Shown: piece by piece, positions 17,874-25,530 of the stretch
How positions within the stretch are numbered: the first letter of the stretch is position 1
Layout of the letters: the number at the start of each line of letters is the position of its first letter
Source: Bacteroidota bacterium
GTDB taxonomy: Bacteria; Bacteroidota; Bacteroidia; Cytophagales; Cytophagaceae
Assembly: GCA_023391415.1 (NCBI GenBank)
Contig: JAEWAY010000032.1
Coordinates: forward strand, 1 to 31,100
DNA: 31,100 bases
Direction of reading: 5' to 3'
Notes under the pieces: model-generated
Told to the model about the DNA's origin: nothing
The model's database searches: none
The model's input: only the letters and a program-made list of their open reading frames with translations
Program-made: the position numbers and the translations under genes

Positions 17874-18014
17874 TTAATTGCTTTTGGTCGTATTGCCGTT
17901 TTTCGGAGTGGAAACCTTGAACTGTGAATTAGCCGCTTTGGCTTGTTCCTGCTTTTTCATTCTCGCTTTGTGCTGATAATAATCAGAAATTGGTGTTCTT
18001 GATCTCACGGTCAT
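17874..18014 (-). CDS. Small basic protein ORF, 46 residues
   Basis: Read directly from the minus strand: ATG at 18014, TAA at 17874-17876, 46 residues. It begins MTVRSRTPISDYYQHKARMK and continues with a Lys/Gln/Ala-rich helix-like stretch (KKQEQAKAANSQFKVST), ending TTKSN. The composition is strongly hydrophilic and basic, with no membrane segment. Codon choice (GCG, GCC, AAG, CAG mixed) is more gene-like than the surrounding AT-rich DNA. It is the only sizeable open frame in the gap between the PAS kinase and the GNAT gene. I recognise no family; short Bacteroidota proteins of this type are common and uncharacterised. No strong ribosome binding site is visible. Confidence 0.45.
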   Translation of the reverse strand: MTVRSRTPISDYYQHKARMKKQEQAKAANSQFKVSTPKNGNTTKSN

Positions 18015-18154
18015 AAAAATTTACTTTTAGAAATTAAACGAATTATTTAGGCAAAAGGTTTTTCAGAAAAAATACTGATTCTTCATGGACGTGGAACCAG
18101 ATTTTCTGAATAAGGTGCTCTTTATTAATATAATTCTTATCAGGTGAATTTGTT

Positions 18155-18220
18155 ATGAAAACCGATCTTTTATTAATTAAGTTCCCGGGTTGTCGTTTTG
18201 GGTTAAAGTGGAAAATATGA
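18155..18220 (+). CDS. 21-residue leader ORF coupled to the GNAT gene
   Basis: ATG at 18155 opens a 21-codon frame (MKTDLLLIKFPGCRFGLKWK, one more residue, stop). Its TGA overlaps the GNAT start as ATGA (18217-18220). AGGTGA at 18142-18147 lies about eight bases upstream of its ATG, one of the better ribosome binding sites in this window. It may serve as a leader peptide that feeds ribosomes to the GNAT start. It could also be a chance frame. Confidence 0.35.
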   Translation: MKTDLLLIKFPGCRFGLKWKI

Positions 18221-18711
18221 ATCAATTGGTAATTGAAGCTGACTTGCATAGTGAGGCGCATTCAGAGGCGATTTTGAGTTTAATGAAGGAATACGCGCTT
18301 GATGTGATGGGAGGAGGTCAGCCTTTGCCGGAAGACGTAGCGCTCAGGTTGCTGCCGGCGCTTAGAAAACGCGCGGATGTATACGTTTTTCTGGCTTATC
18401 GCCACGCTGAACCGGTCGGGATGGCGGTTTGTTTTGAAGGGTTCTCCACTTTCGCGGCCAGGCCGTTGATCAATATCCATGACCTGATTGTTAAAAAGGA
18501 GTTTCGGGGATTTGGTATAGGACGCGCGATTCTGAAGAAAGTGGAAGAAAAAGCGCATTATTCCGGTTGTTGTAAAATCACTTTGGAAGTGATAGAGGGT
18601 AATAAGTCCGCCAAAGAACTGTATTCTTCATTCGGCTTTGTCAATTATGAGCTTGACAAATCTATGGGTCGGGCGGTCTTTATGGAAAAGAAGCTTTATC
18701 AGAACTTATAG
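18217..18711 (+). CDS. GNAT-family N-acetyltransferase
   Basis: About 164 residues. The acetyl-CoA pyrophosphate-binding motif A is clear: LIVKKEFRGFGIGRAILKKVEEKA, with RGFGIG near residues 97-102. The downstream motif B region (LEVIEGNKSAKELYSSFGFVNYEL) is typical of single-domain GNAT enzymes. The acceptor is unknown. The frame can be extended upstream to a TTG at 18190, but the ATG at 18217 is preferred because it gives the usual N-terminus and overlaps a leader ORF stop as ATGA. The 3' end overlaps the convergent glpD gene by 13 bp. Confidence 0.85.
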   Translation: MNQLVIEADLHSEAHSEAILSLMKEYALDVMGGGQPLPEDVALRLLPALRKRADVYVFLAYRHAEPVGMAVCFEGFSTFAARPLINIHDLIVKKEFRGFGIGRAILKKVEEKAHYSGCCKITLEVIEGNKSAKELYSSFGFVNYELDKSMGRAVFMEKKLYQNL

Positions 18712-20279
18712 TTTGAAGGAAGATAGTTTTGGGTCAATGACGAAAACGCTGATAACTCGCTTTGTATCCAGCTTTCGTCTTTATGGAGCAGAGCGGCCAT
18801 GATCCGGGCGACCTTCGGCGCGATATCCTGCGCGGCTCGCGCGTCGATAAACAATAAGCGAATCCGCCGGGCCAGAAAGTCTTCGATACGGATAGCCATA
18901 TCTTCGCGAACAGACCAGACAAGCTCGGCTTCGGTATAAGGATAATCCGGATGCAGAGGCTGGGAGAGGCTGGGATCGTTTTTTTCCAATTCGATAATGG
19001 CTGGAGCATTGGCCCCATATGGCCGTAGATGTTTTGGAAAGATATCGGGCTTGTCAGTATAACCGTCAAGTTTCAATACGCCGGTAACGCATGTTTTGGT
19101 ATCCAGCTTTCCTACGCGTATCGCTTTATTTACCGTGTCTTCCGCCATTTTTCGATAGGTAGTCCATTTGCCGCCGGTAATGGTTATCAGATTGCTTTTT
19201 GATACGAGGAGCTTATGACCTCTTGATATTTCTTTTGTTTTCTGGTGGTTGTGACTTGGTATCGCCAGGGGGCGCAACCCGGAGAAGATGGATAAAATAT
19301 CCGAAGACTGGGGAGGCTTTTCCAGATATTTTCCCAGGTTGGACAATATGAACCGGATCTCGTCCCGGCTCGCGACAGGTTCATTGGAAGATTGTTGGAC
19401 AGGTATGTCGGTAGTGCCGGCGACGACTTTGCCGTGCCATGGCACGGCGAACAAGACTCGGCCATCATCGGTTCTGGGCAGCATCATAGCCTGATTGCTG
19501 GCAAGAAAGGATTGATCCAGTACGATGTGCGTCCCCTGACTGGGGCGAATGGTCGCTTTTTTCCCAGGTTGGTCCATTTGTAAGATCGAATCGGTAAACA
19601 CGCCTGTAGCGTTGACGACTACCTTGGCCCGGAGGGTCAGGTTTTCCTGGCTGATCCGGTCTTGGGCGTATATGGAATCAATATCGCCATGGTCGGACTT
19701 TCCTAAGCCGGTTACCTGAACATAGTTGAGCGCGTGGCCACCCAGATTGACGCAGGTTCTCGCCAGACTGATAGCCATTCGGGAGTCGTCAAACTGTCCG
19801 TCATGATATACGACGCCATATCGCAAGCCTTGCCGCCGGATATTGGGCATAAGGCGAATCACGGTTTCCCGGTCGATTATTTTCGATTTGCCCAGGCTAA
19901 GGCTTCCGGACAGCCAGTCGTAAAGCTTTAGTCCAAAGGCGTAATAGAAGGCGCGCCAGAATGAATAGACGGGAATAATAAAGGTTTGATTGGCGCTAAG
20001 ATGCGGCGCGTTGTGAAGCAGGAGGCCGCGTTCTTTCAACGCTTCCAATACCAGCTTCAGATTTCCTTGTTCGAGATACCGTACCCCGCCATGTACTAGT
20101 TTGGTACTACGGCTGGTAGTTCCTTTGGCGAAGTCCGACTGTTCCACCAACAGGGTTTTGAATCCGCGCGAAGCCGCGTCGACCGCTACTCCAAGTCCCG
20201 TAGCGCCTCCACCTATTATCAGTATATCCCATATACCCTGATAGTTTTTTACATAATTCAGACTCTCGCTTCTGTTCAT
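18699..20279 (-). CDS. glpD: Glycerol-3-phosphate dehydrogenase (FAD, quinone-linked)
   Basis: 526 residues. It oxidises glycerol-3-phosphate to dihydroxyacetone phosphate and passes electrons through FAD to the quinone pool at the inner membrane. The dinucleotide-binding motif DILIIGGGATGLGVAVDAASRG (18-39) is followed by the family signatures FAKGTTSRSTKLVHGGVRYLE and, later, GGKWTTYRKMAEDTV. The C-terminal all-alpha domain is present, and length and order are as in GlpD. It is divergent from a glycerophosphodiester phosphodiesterase gene whose product is its substrate, so the two probably form a functional pair. glpK and glpF are not next to it. Confidence 0.96.
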   Translation of the reverse strand: MNRSESLNYVKNYQGIWDILIIGGGATGLGVAVDAASRGFKTLLVEQSDFAKGTTSRSTKLVHGGVRYLEQGNLKLVLEALKERGLLLHNAPHLSANQTFIIPVYSFWRAFYYAFGLKLYDWLSGSLSLGKSKIIDRETVIRLMPNIRRQGLRYGVVYHDGQFDDSRMAISLARTCVNLGGHALNYVQVTGLGKSDHGDIDSIYAQDRISQENLTLRAKVVVNATGVFTDSILQMDQPGKKATIRPSQGTHIVLDQSFLASNQAMMLPRTDDGRVLFAVPWHGKVVAGTTDIPVQQSSNEPVASRDEIRFILSNLGKYLEKPPQSSDILSIFSGLRPLAIPSHNHQKTKEISRGHKLLVSKSNLITITGGKWTTYRKMAEDTVNKAIRVGKLDTKTCVTGVLKLDGYTDKPDIFPKHLRPYGANAPAIIELEKNDPSLSQPLHPDYPYTEAELVWSVREDMAIRIEDFLARRIRLLFIDARAAQDIAPKVARIMAALLHKDESWIQSELSAFSSLTQNYLPSNYKF

Positions 20280-20332
20280 ATTTAAATGAAAAGTTATGGC
20301 TATATTACACAGGAAAACATTTTATTCCAATT

Positions 20333-20351
20333 ATATTTGGAGTGTTACTCC
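20333..20351. promoter_or_regulatory. Candidate promoter -7 element and operator-like palindrome between glpD and the GDPD gene
   Basis: In the 101-bp divergent gap, TATATTTG at 20332-20339 fits the Bacteroidota -7 consensus TAnnTTTG in the direction of the phosphodiesterase gene. Directly after it is the inverted repeat GGAGT-GTT-ACTCC (20339-20351). A repressor bound there would cover the presumed transcription start. No clear TTTG-type -33 element is seen, so this is tentative. Confidence 0.35.
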
Positions 20352-20380
20352 TCCTAACCTGAATCATTTAACGAGTTGAT

Positions 20381-21448
20381 ATGGAATTGTTGCCATCTGA
20401 ATTGGTAATCGCGCATCGCGGAACGACTTTCTGGGCCCCTGAAGAGACGGAGGCGGCTATGAGGTGGGCCAGAAATATCGGGGCTGATTATTTGGAGCTG
20501 GATCTGCAAAGGACGAGAGACGGCTATCTAATCGCCCTGCATGATGAAAGTCTTCGCAGGACAACCAATGTGGACGATGTCTTTCCGGATCGAAAGGATC
20601 ATCCGGTTTCTTCCTTTTTGTACGAAGAACTTTTGACCCTCGATGCCGGAACCTGGTTTAATAAGGCCTGTCCGGATCAGGCGAGGGACAGTTTTCGAGG
20701 CTTGGAGATTTTGCTTTTGGAAGATGTGATTCATATCGCTGAAGGAAAGCGGATTAAAAGAGGACCGGATGGCAAGCGGATCATGCGCTCGGGAGAGCAT
20801 GGTAGAATGACGCCAGTATATGAAACTGATCCGGCGGATTCGGGAAATAGACCCGGAATATACGCGGAAACGAAAGTGCCTCAGCTATTTCCTGGAATTG
20901 AAGAGGATCTGGTAAACGAGTTAAAGCGATTAGGCTGGTATCATGAGGATAGGGCCGCGCTCAGAAAAATCGAGACATACGGAAGGGTAATGGTCGCCGA
21001 TACACCGTTTCGGCTTATTTTGCAGACATTTTCCAAAGAGAGTCTGAAGAAACTGCATCATCGCTTTTCGGATTATGTTCCCAAATGTTTTTTATTGTGG
21101 AGAGGCGATGCGGGCGACGATATTCCGGACGATCGTCCGGAAACTTTTGAAGCCTGGTTGGAATATGGTAAAAATAACGGCGCGACGATCGTCGGACCAA
21201 GCATAGGAGGGGAGCCCAACCATTATTCCGATTTGCTCACCCCGGAAAATATAAAGGCGATCAGGCGGTACGGATTACAAACACACGCTTACTCTTTTGA
21301 TACCTGGGAACAAACCCGCCGGTATGGGGAGTATTGCCAGGGTATGTTTACCAATCGGGCGGAGAAAACTTTGATCTGGTATGGCAAGGCTGATTGGGAA
21401 GAAAGCGCGGGACGGGCGGAGTCGGTATTGGACGCTTTAGGTTATTGA
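20381..21448 (+). CDS. Glycerophosphodiester phosphodiesterase (cytoplasmic GDPD)
   Basis: 355 residues. It hydrolyses glycerophosphodiesters from phospholipid turnover to an alcohol and sn-glycerol-3-phosphate. The TIM-barrel active-site residues are present: AHRG with His12-Arg13, ELD with Glu39 and Asp41, His54 in ALHDES, and Glu163/Lys165 in YAETKVP. An insertion of about 35 polar residues (122-157) sits between barrel strands. There is no signal peptide, so it acts in the cytoplasm, unlike the periplasmic GlpQ type. It is divergent from glpD, which consumes its product. The 3' end overlaps the convergent REC-kinase gene by 12 bp. Confidence 0.93.
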   Translation: MELLPSELVIAHRGTTFWAPEETEAAMRWARNIGADYLELDLQRTRDGYLIALHDESLRRTTNVDDVFPDRKDHPVSSFLYEELLTLDAGTWFNKACPDQARDSFRGLEILLLEDVIHIAEGKRIKRGPDGKRIMRSGEHGRMTPVYETDPADSGNRPGIYAETKVPQLFPGIEEDLVNELKRLGWYHEDRAALRKIETYGRVMVADTPFRLILQTFSKESLKKLHHRFSDYVPKCFLLWRGDAGDDIPDDRPETFEAWLEYGKNNGATIVGPSIGGEPNHYSDLLTPENIKAIRRYGLQTHAYSFDTWEQTRRYGEYCQGMFTNRAEKTLIWYGKADWEESAGRAESVLDALGY

Positions 21449-22540
21449 AGGCTGGCGGAAATTGGGAATTTTAACGGTAAACTTGGTGCCTTTATTTTTT
21501 TCAGAAGTTACCGAGATCTCACCGTTGACTTTGAGTACGGCTTCCTGAACGATATATAGTCCGATGCCCGACCCTGAATTTTGAGTAGTAGCGCGGTAAA
21601 ACATCTTGTAAATATCGTTTAAGTCCTGCTCTTCGATTCCTATGCCGTTGTCTTCAATTTCAATGGTAGCCGTTTTATTTTCAACCAGGACGTTAACGCG
21701 GATAAATTTATGTTCTTCGGCGTGTTTCTGGTATTTGATCGCGTTGGACAAAAGATTGTTGATGATAACTCGTATCCGAAATTCGTCTGTAATAAATGTT
21801 TCCTTCGCGTCGATATGAGTGATGAATTCGATGGACGGCGCGTTATAGTAATTGTTGTAACTTTTTATCGTTTCTTTCAGGACTTTTTCGAAGTTGATTT
21901 CTGTATAGGTACTGGGAACCCGTACATTTTTATAGTAACTAATGATATTTTCTATAAAAATTTCAAGCTGATTTATACTGTTGCTGATCATGGAGAAATA
22001 CTTGTCCGGGTCCCGGTTGATTCCTTCCAGTCTGGCTACGTTCAACAGGCCTTTGATTGATAAAATGGGGGCTTTGAGATCGTGCGACGCGCTGTAGATA
22101 AATCGATTAAGTTCCTCATTTATTTTCTGTAATTCCTTATTTTTCAGAAACAGGTTTCGCCTTGTGCTGTATATGTCGTAGGCGTTTTTTATAGCTACCC
22201 GGATTTCATGATCGTTCCATGGTTTTTGAATATACCGGTAGATATTGCCTTTGTTGATGGAGTCGATGATGGTAGAGACATCAGTATATCCTGTCAGGAG
22301 AATGCGAATGGGGTCCGGATGTTTTTGAGCGACCCGTTCAAACAGTTCGATACCCGTCATGCCGGGCATACGCTGATCCGCGATGATGACATGGACCTGT
22401 TCGGTCTCAAGCATAGTAAGCGCGTCCTGACCGGAACCAGCCAGAAGAATCGAGAAATCAAACCGGAAGTTCGCTTTAAAACTGGTAAGGTTGGCGGATT
22501 CGTCATCAATATACAATACCTTTATCGTCTCTTCTTCCAT
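21437..22540 (-). CDS. Hybrid response regulator-histidine kinase (REC-HisKA-HATPase)
   Basis: About 367 residues, cytoplasmic. The N-terminal receiver has the acidic pocket YIDDE, phospho-acceptor Asp55 (ADQRMPGMTG), Thr in LLTGYTD and Lys106 (KPW). A kinase follows, with His153 in SASHDLKAP, N-box INNLLSNAIKYQ, G1 EDNGIGIEE and G2 GSGIGLYIV. The receiver at the N-terminus of a kinase suggests a phosphorelay intermediate, able to be set by the membrane kinase upstream. The frame extends to a TTG at 22570, but starting at the ATG at 22540 puts Asp55 and Lys106 at exactly the same numbers as in the stand-alone receiver at 26830, so that start is favoured. It is 23 bp downstream of the 7TMR-DISM kinase gene, in the same operon. 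Confidence 0.9.
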   Translation of the reverse strand: MEEETIKVLYIDDESANLTSFKANFRFDFSILLAGSGQDALTMLETEQVHVIIADQRMPGMTGIELFERVAQKHPDPIRILLTGYTDVSTIIDSINKGNIYRYIQKPWNDHEIRVAIKNAYDIYSTRRNLFLKNKELQKINEELNRFIYSASHDLKAPILSIKGLLNVARLEGINRDPDKYFSMISNSINQLEIFIENIISYYKNVRVPSTYTEINFEKVLKETIKSYNNYYNAPSIEFITHIDAKETFITDEFRIRVIINNLLSNAIKYQKHAEEHKFIRVNVLVENKTATIEIEDNGIGIEEQDLNDIYKMFYRATTQNSGSGIGLYIVQEAVLKVNGEISVTSEKNKGTKFTVKIPNFRQPSIT

Positions 22541-22563
22541 CTTCAATTTATGTGGAAGGCAAA

Positions 22564-24756
22564 TTAACAAACATTTTTTTGATTTTTAGGAAGAATAAGT
22601 ATGAATTCTGTTCCTTCGCCTTCCATAGAGTTGACCTGAATGTCACCTCCATGACTTTGTATGATGCTATATACGATGGACAGCCCCAGGCCAGTGCCTT
22701 CTCCAACGTCTTTAGTTGTAAAAAAAGGTTCGAATATTTTGTTTATAACTGATTGAGGTATACCTGTTCCATTGTCTTTGATACTTATTGTGGCGAATCC
22801 ATCCTCGTTTTCACCAGTGCTTATGACAATCTCTCCGGCGTTTTTCTTTTTGTTGAGGGCATGAACCGAATTGCTTAAAATATTCATAAACACCTGGTTC
22901 ATTTTTCCGGCGTAGCATTCAATATCTTCCTTGAGCCCATAATTTTTGATGACTGTTACATTGTTGAGCTTGTTATTGAGCAGGATCAGGGTCGAGTTGA
23001 TACCTTCATGTATATTTACCCTTTTTAGCTCACTTTCGTCAAGCCTGGAAAAATTACGCAATCCTCTTACTATTTCCGTAGTACGCGAAGCCCCCTCTTC
23101 GATTCCTTTGAGTATGGAGTCGATTTCTTCCTTTAGGTATGGCATGTCCAGACGCTTTTCAGCCTTATGTATGTCTTCAAAGTCGCTCTTTAAGTCCGGC
23201 CGCGCGGAAACTTCATGATATTGATCCAGCAGGTTCAGAACAAAGCTCATATCTCTTCTCAGAGGAGTTATGCTGGAACTGACAAAGTTGATAGGATTAT
23301 TGATTTCATGCGCTATACCCGCGGTAAGTTGTCCTAGCGAAGCCATTTTTTCGGATTCAACCAGCTTGGATTGTGTTTCTTTCAGATGTTTGAGTGTGAT
23401 AGAAAGTTCATTGTTGATGGTTTTAAGTTCTCCTGTACGTTCATTTACCTTTTTTTCCAGCACCAGATTTTGTTCGAGAATAAGCTTTTCGTTTTCTTTT
23501 AACGCGTTGAACGCGGCGACCTGCGAGGCTTCTTTCTCTTTTTTCAAGACGTTGATCCTGTCCGCTAGGGCGAAGGAAAGCAATATGACTTCAAACGCGG
23601 AGCCGGCTTGCATGGTATAGGCTGTAAAGTTGTTGTATGGCAGAATACCCAGATTGGAAAGTACGAAAAAGCATATGCCGATAAGGAATACCGACCAGGC
23701 GATCAGGAACAGTTTAGCCTGACGGTCGCCCTTAAAAGTTAATACGATGCCGACAAACAAGATGGATACGGAGCCAAAACTGGCGATAAACTGGATGATT
23801 TGCAGACTTAAGGTATAATACTCAATCACGCTGATAAACATGCTGAGAATATAGCACCCGATAAAGATGTTCAATAACAGGTTCATCCAGGGCGCCTGTT
23901 CCTTTATCCGGAGAAAGCGCTTTAGAAAAGCGGCGACCGCTATACCGCTGAAAGCCGGGGTAAAAAAAGTACTCTGTGTGGCCAGCCATTGGGAATCAGG
24001 CCATAGATACTTGAACGTATAACCTTGTAGGCAGGCTTGTGTGAGACCTACCGTAAATATGTAGATGACGTAATAGATGTAATTGGAATCCTTGACGGTA
24101 AAGTATAGAAATATATTATAGAAAAACATGGCCAGAACAATTCCGAAATAAATTCCAAATATCATGTCTTTGGTCGCGATACCCTCTAGTATGGACTTTT
24201 GTGAACCAAGTTGCGCTGGAATTTGTAATTGCTCCGTATTTTTGATCTTCAGATAATAGGTCTGGACTTCTCCCGGAGCGATTGGCAAGTCAAATAGATA
24301 ATGGGGATGATTGTAACTTCGACGATCATAATTCTGAAACTCGCCGAGTTGTTCTGATGTATAACTGTCTCCACTGCAATAAAACAATTCGATTCTGTCT
24401 ATGATGGGATTCTGGATTTCCAGTACCAGCGTCTCTTCACGGGTAAGGTTTTGAATAGTGAATTTTATCCAAAAAGTAGATTTTGAAATCCCCAGATTGG
24501 GAACCATTTGCGTGTTTTCCTTGAAGGCCGGATTTTTTAGAATATCGTCAAGGATTAATTTGTTTTCCGTGTCTTCGAGTATGTGAAAATACGGACTTAT
24601 GGTAATGTTTTTGGCAGGATCGGAATATTGGATGACGCTTTGAGAGATTCCTTTCCGTGTACAAAGAAAAAATACCAGAAAAAATAATATCCCAAGGGAG
24701 TATATAAAGGAACTATATAGCCTGCTTAAGTTTGTTTTTGCTAATGGACAGATCAT
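22564..24756 (-). CDS. 7TMR-DISM membrane sensor histidine kinase
   Basis: About 730 residues. A signal-like N-terminus (~10-40) and an extracytoplasmic sensory domain of the 7TMR-DISMED2 type (~42-185, with TFWIKFTIQN and FDLPIAPGEVQTYYLKIKN) are followed by seven membrane segments (~198-400). A coiled-coil linker (~400-470) leads to a HisKA domain with His483 in GIAHEINNPINF and a HATPase domain (N-box FMNILSNSVHAL, G1 DNGTGIP, G2 GEGTGLGLSIV). All kinase motifs are intact. DISMED2 domains are thought to bind carbohydrate-like or other small ligands. Its ATG lies 44 bp inside the upstream acyltransferase-like gene, implying translational coupling, with 23 bp to the REC-kinase gene downstream. 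Confidence 0.92.
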   Translation of the reverse strand: MICPLAKTNLSRLYSSFIYSLGILFFLVFFLCTRKGISQSVIQYSDPAKNITISPYFHILEDTENKLILDDILKNPAFKENTQMVPNLGISKSTFWIKFTIQNLTREETLVLEIQNPIIDRIELFYCSGDSYTSEQLGEFQNYDRRSYNHPHYLFDLPIAPGEVQTYYLKIKNTEQLQIPAQLGSQKSILEGIATKDMIFGIYFGIVLAMFFYNIFLYFTVKDSNYIYYVIYIFTVGLTQACLQGYTFKYLWPDSQWLATQSTFFTPAFSGIAVAAFLKRFLRIKEQAPWMNLLLNIFIGCYILSMFISVIEYYTLSLQIIQFIASFGSVSILFVGIVLTFKGDRQAKLFLIAWSVFLIGICFFVLSNLGILPYNNFTAYTMQAGSAFEVILLSFALADRINVLKKEKEASQVAAFNALKENEKLILEQNLVLEKKVNERTGELKTINNELSITLKHLKETQSKLVESEKMASLGQLTAGIAHEINNPINFVSSSITPLRRDMSFVLNLLDQYHEVSARPDLKSDFEDIHKAEKRLDMPYLKEEIDSILKGIEEGASRTTEIVRGLRNFSRLDESELKRVNIHEGINSTLILLNNKLNNVTVIKNYGLKEDIECYAGKMNQVFMNILSNSVHALNKKKNAGEIVISTGENEDGFATISIKDNGTGIPQSVINKIFEPFFTTKDVGEGTGLGLSIVYSIIQSHGGDIQVNSMEGEGTEFILILPKNQKNVC

Positions 24757-25471
24757 ATTCAATGGCTAGGGGCCCCTTCAGTGTTGTTTCGACTTTAAGC
24801 TGATTGGGGGAGTTTCTTAAATCAAGAATAAATTCTCTTTCGGAGGGAAGGGTTTTTGATAATCCAATGGGGTCGTTCATGAGCAGGGCGGTGGCGATCA
24901 GGTCACTTTTGGGGTAATAAAAGGCGCCTTTGTTTCCGAGGGAGCGCTCAATCTCGAAGCCCGATTTAAGGCAGTTTCTTAAAGTCGCGGGAGCGCATAG
25001 GGCGAACAGGGATTTAATGTTTAACTGGTTGATCACAGAGATGCTGGTCCTGCCGAGGAATATGCTCCCAAGTCCATAGCCGGCTACTTCTCTGGAATTC
25101 CATAAACCACATAGTTCGCCTGTGCCATCCAGAGACTTTTCAGAGACCAGGCGGCTTACATTCCGATCCAAATTGGCGATCGCGTCTTCGATTGGCAAGG
25201 GGTGTACGCCATCGGCGATTTGAATTCGGGCGCCGCCATATACTCTGTCGGAATAAAGCGATTCGAGCATGATGATATAGCAATTGGGATTATCCATCCA
25301 AATGGGTTTGGCGGACGTTATATGAGCTATATCGAATACCTTGAGAACATGCTGATGGCCCTCCAGATACCGTTCACAGGACTGACGATCGTCAACCGCC
25401 CTGAAAGCTCTAAATCTTAATTCTTTAACTTCGTTAGCTGAGTCCAAAATTATAATCCATTTATGGTTCAA
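24713..25471 (-). CDS. GNAT-fold acyltransferase-like protein (FeeM / autoinducer-synthase-like)
   Basis: 252 residues. No exact family name is certain. The N-terminal part (KELRFRAFRAVDD, then a charged KVFDIAHITS region) and the central block resemble N-acyl amino acid synthases and acyl-homoserine-lactone-synthase-like GNAT proteins: GELCGLWNSREVAGYGLGSI, with a glycine-rich cofactor loop, followed by a helix and LFALCAPATLRNCLKSGFEIE. There is no signal peptide. Such enzymes join an acyl group to an amine, and some products are signals. The gene lies 59 bp after the ThiF-like gene and overlaps the membrane kinase gene by 44 bp, which ties it to signalling. The GNAT fold is moderately supported; a signal-synthase role is inference. 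Confidence 0.6.
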   Translation of the reverse strand: MNHKWIIILDSANEVKELRFRAFRAVDDRQSCERYLEGHQHVLKVFDIAHITSAKPIWMDNPNCYIIMLESLYSDRVYGGARIQIADGVHPLPIEDAIANLDRNVSRLVSEKSLDGTGELCGLWNSREVAGYGLGSIFLGRTSISVINQLNIKSLFALCAPATLRNCLKSGFEIERSLGNKGAFYYPKSDLIATALLMNDPIGLSKTLPSEREFILDLRNSPNQLKVETTLKGPLAIEYDLSISKNKLKQAI

Positions 25472-25530
25472 AGATACGTTAATATATGTAAGATAGTTTA
25501 AAAACGTTTAAAATATTACATTAAAATTGC

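Noticed and set aside
18043..18261. 72-residue minus-strand frame before and inside the GNAT gene
   Set aside because: It overlaps the GNAT coding start, has AT-driven composition (Asn/Lys/Ile/Phe) and no recognisable features.
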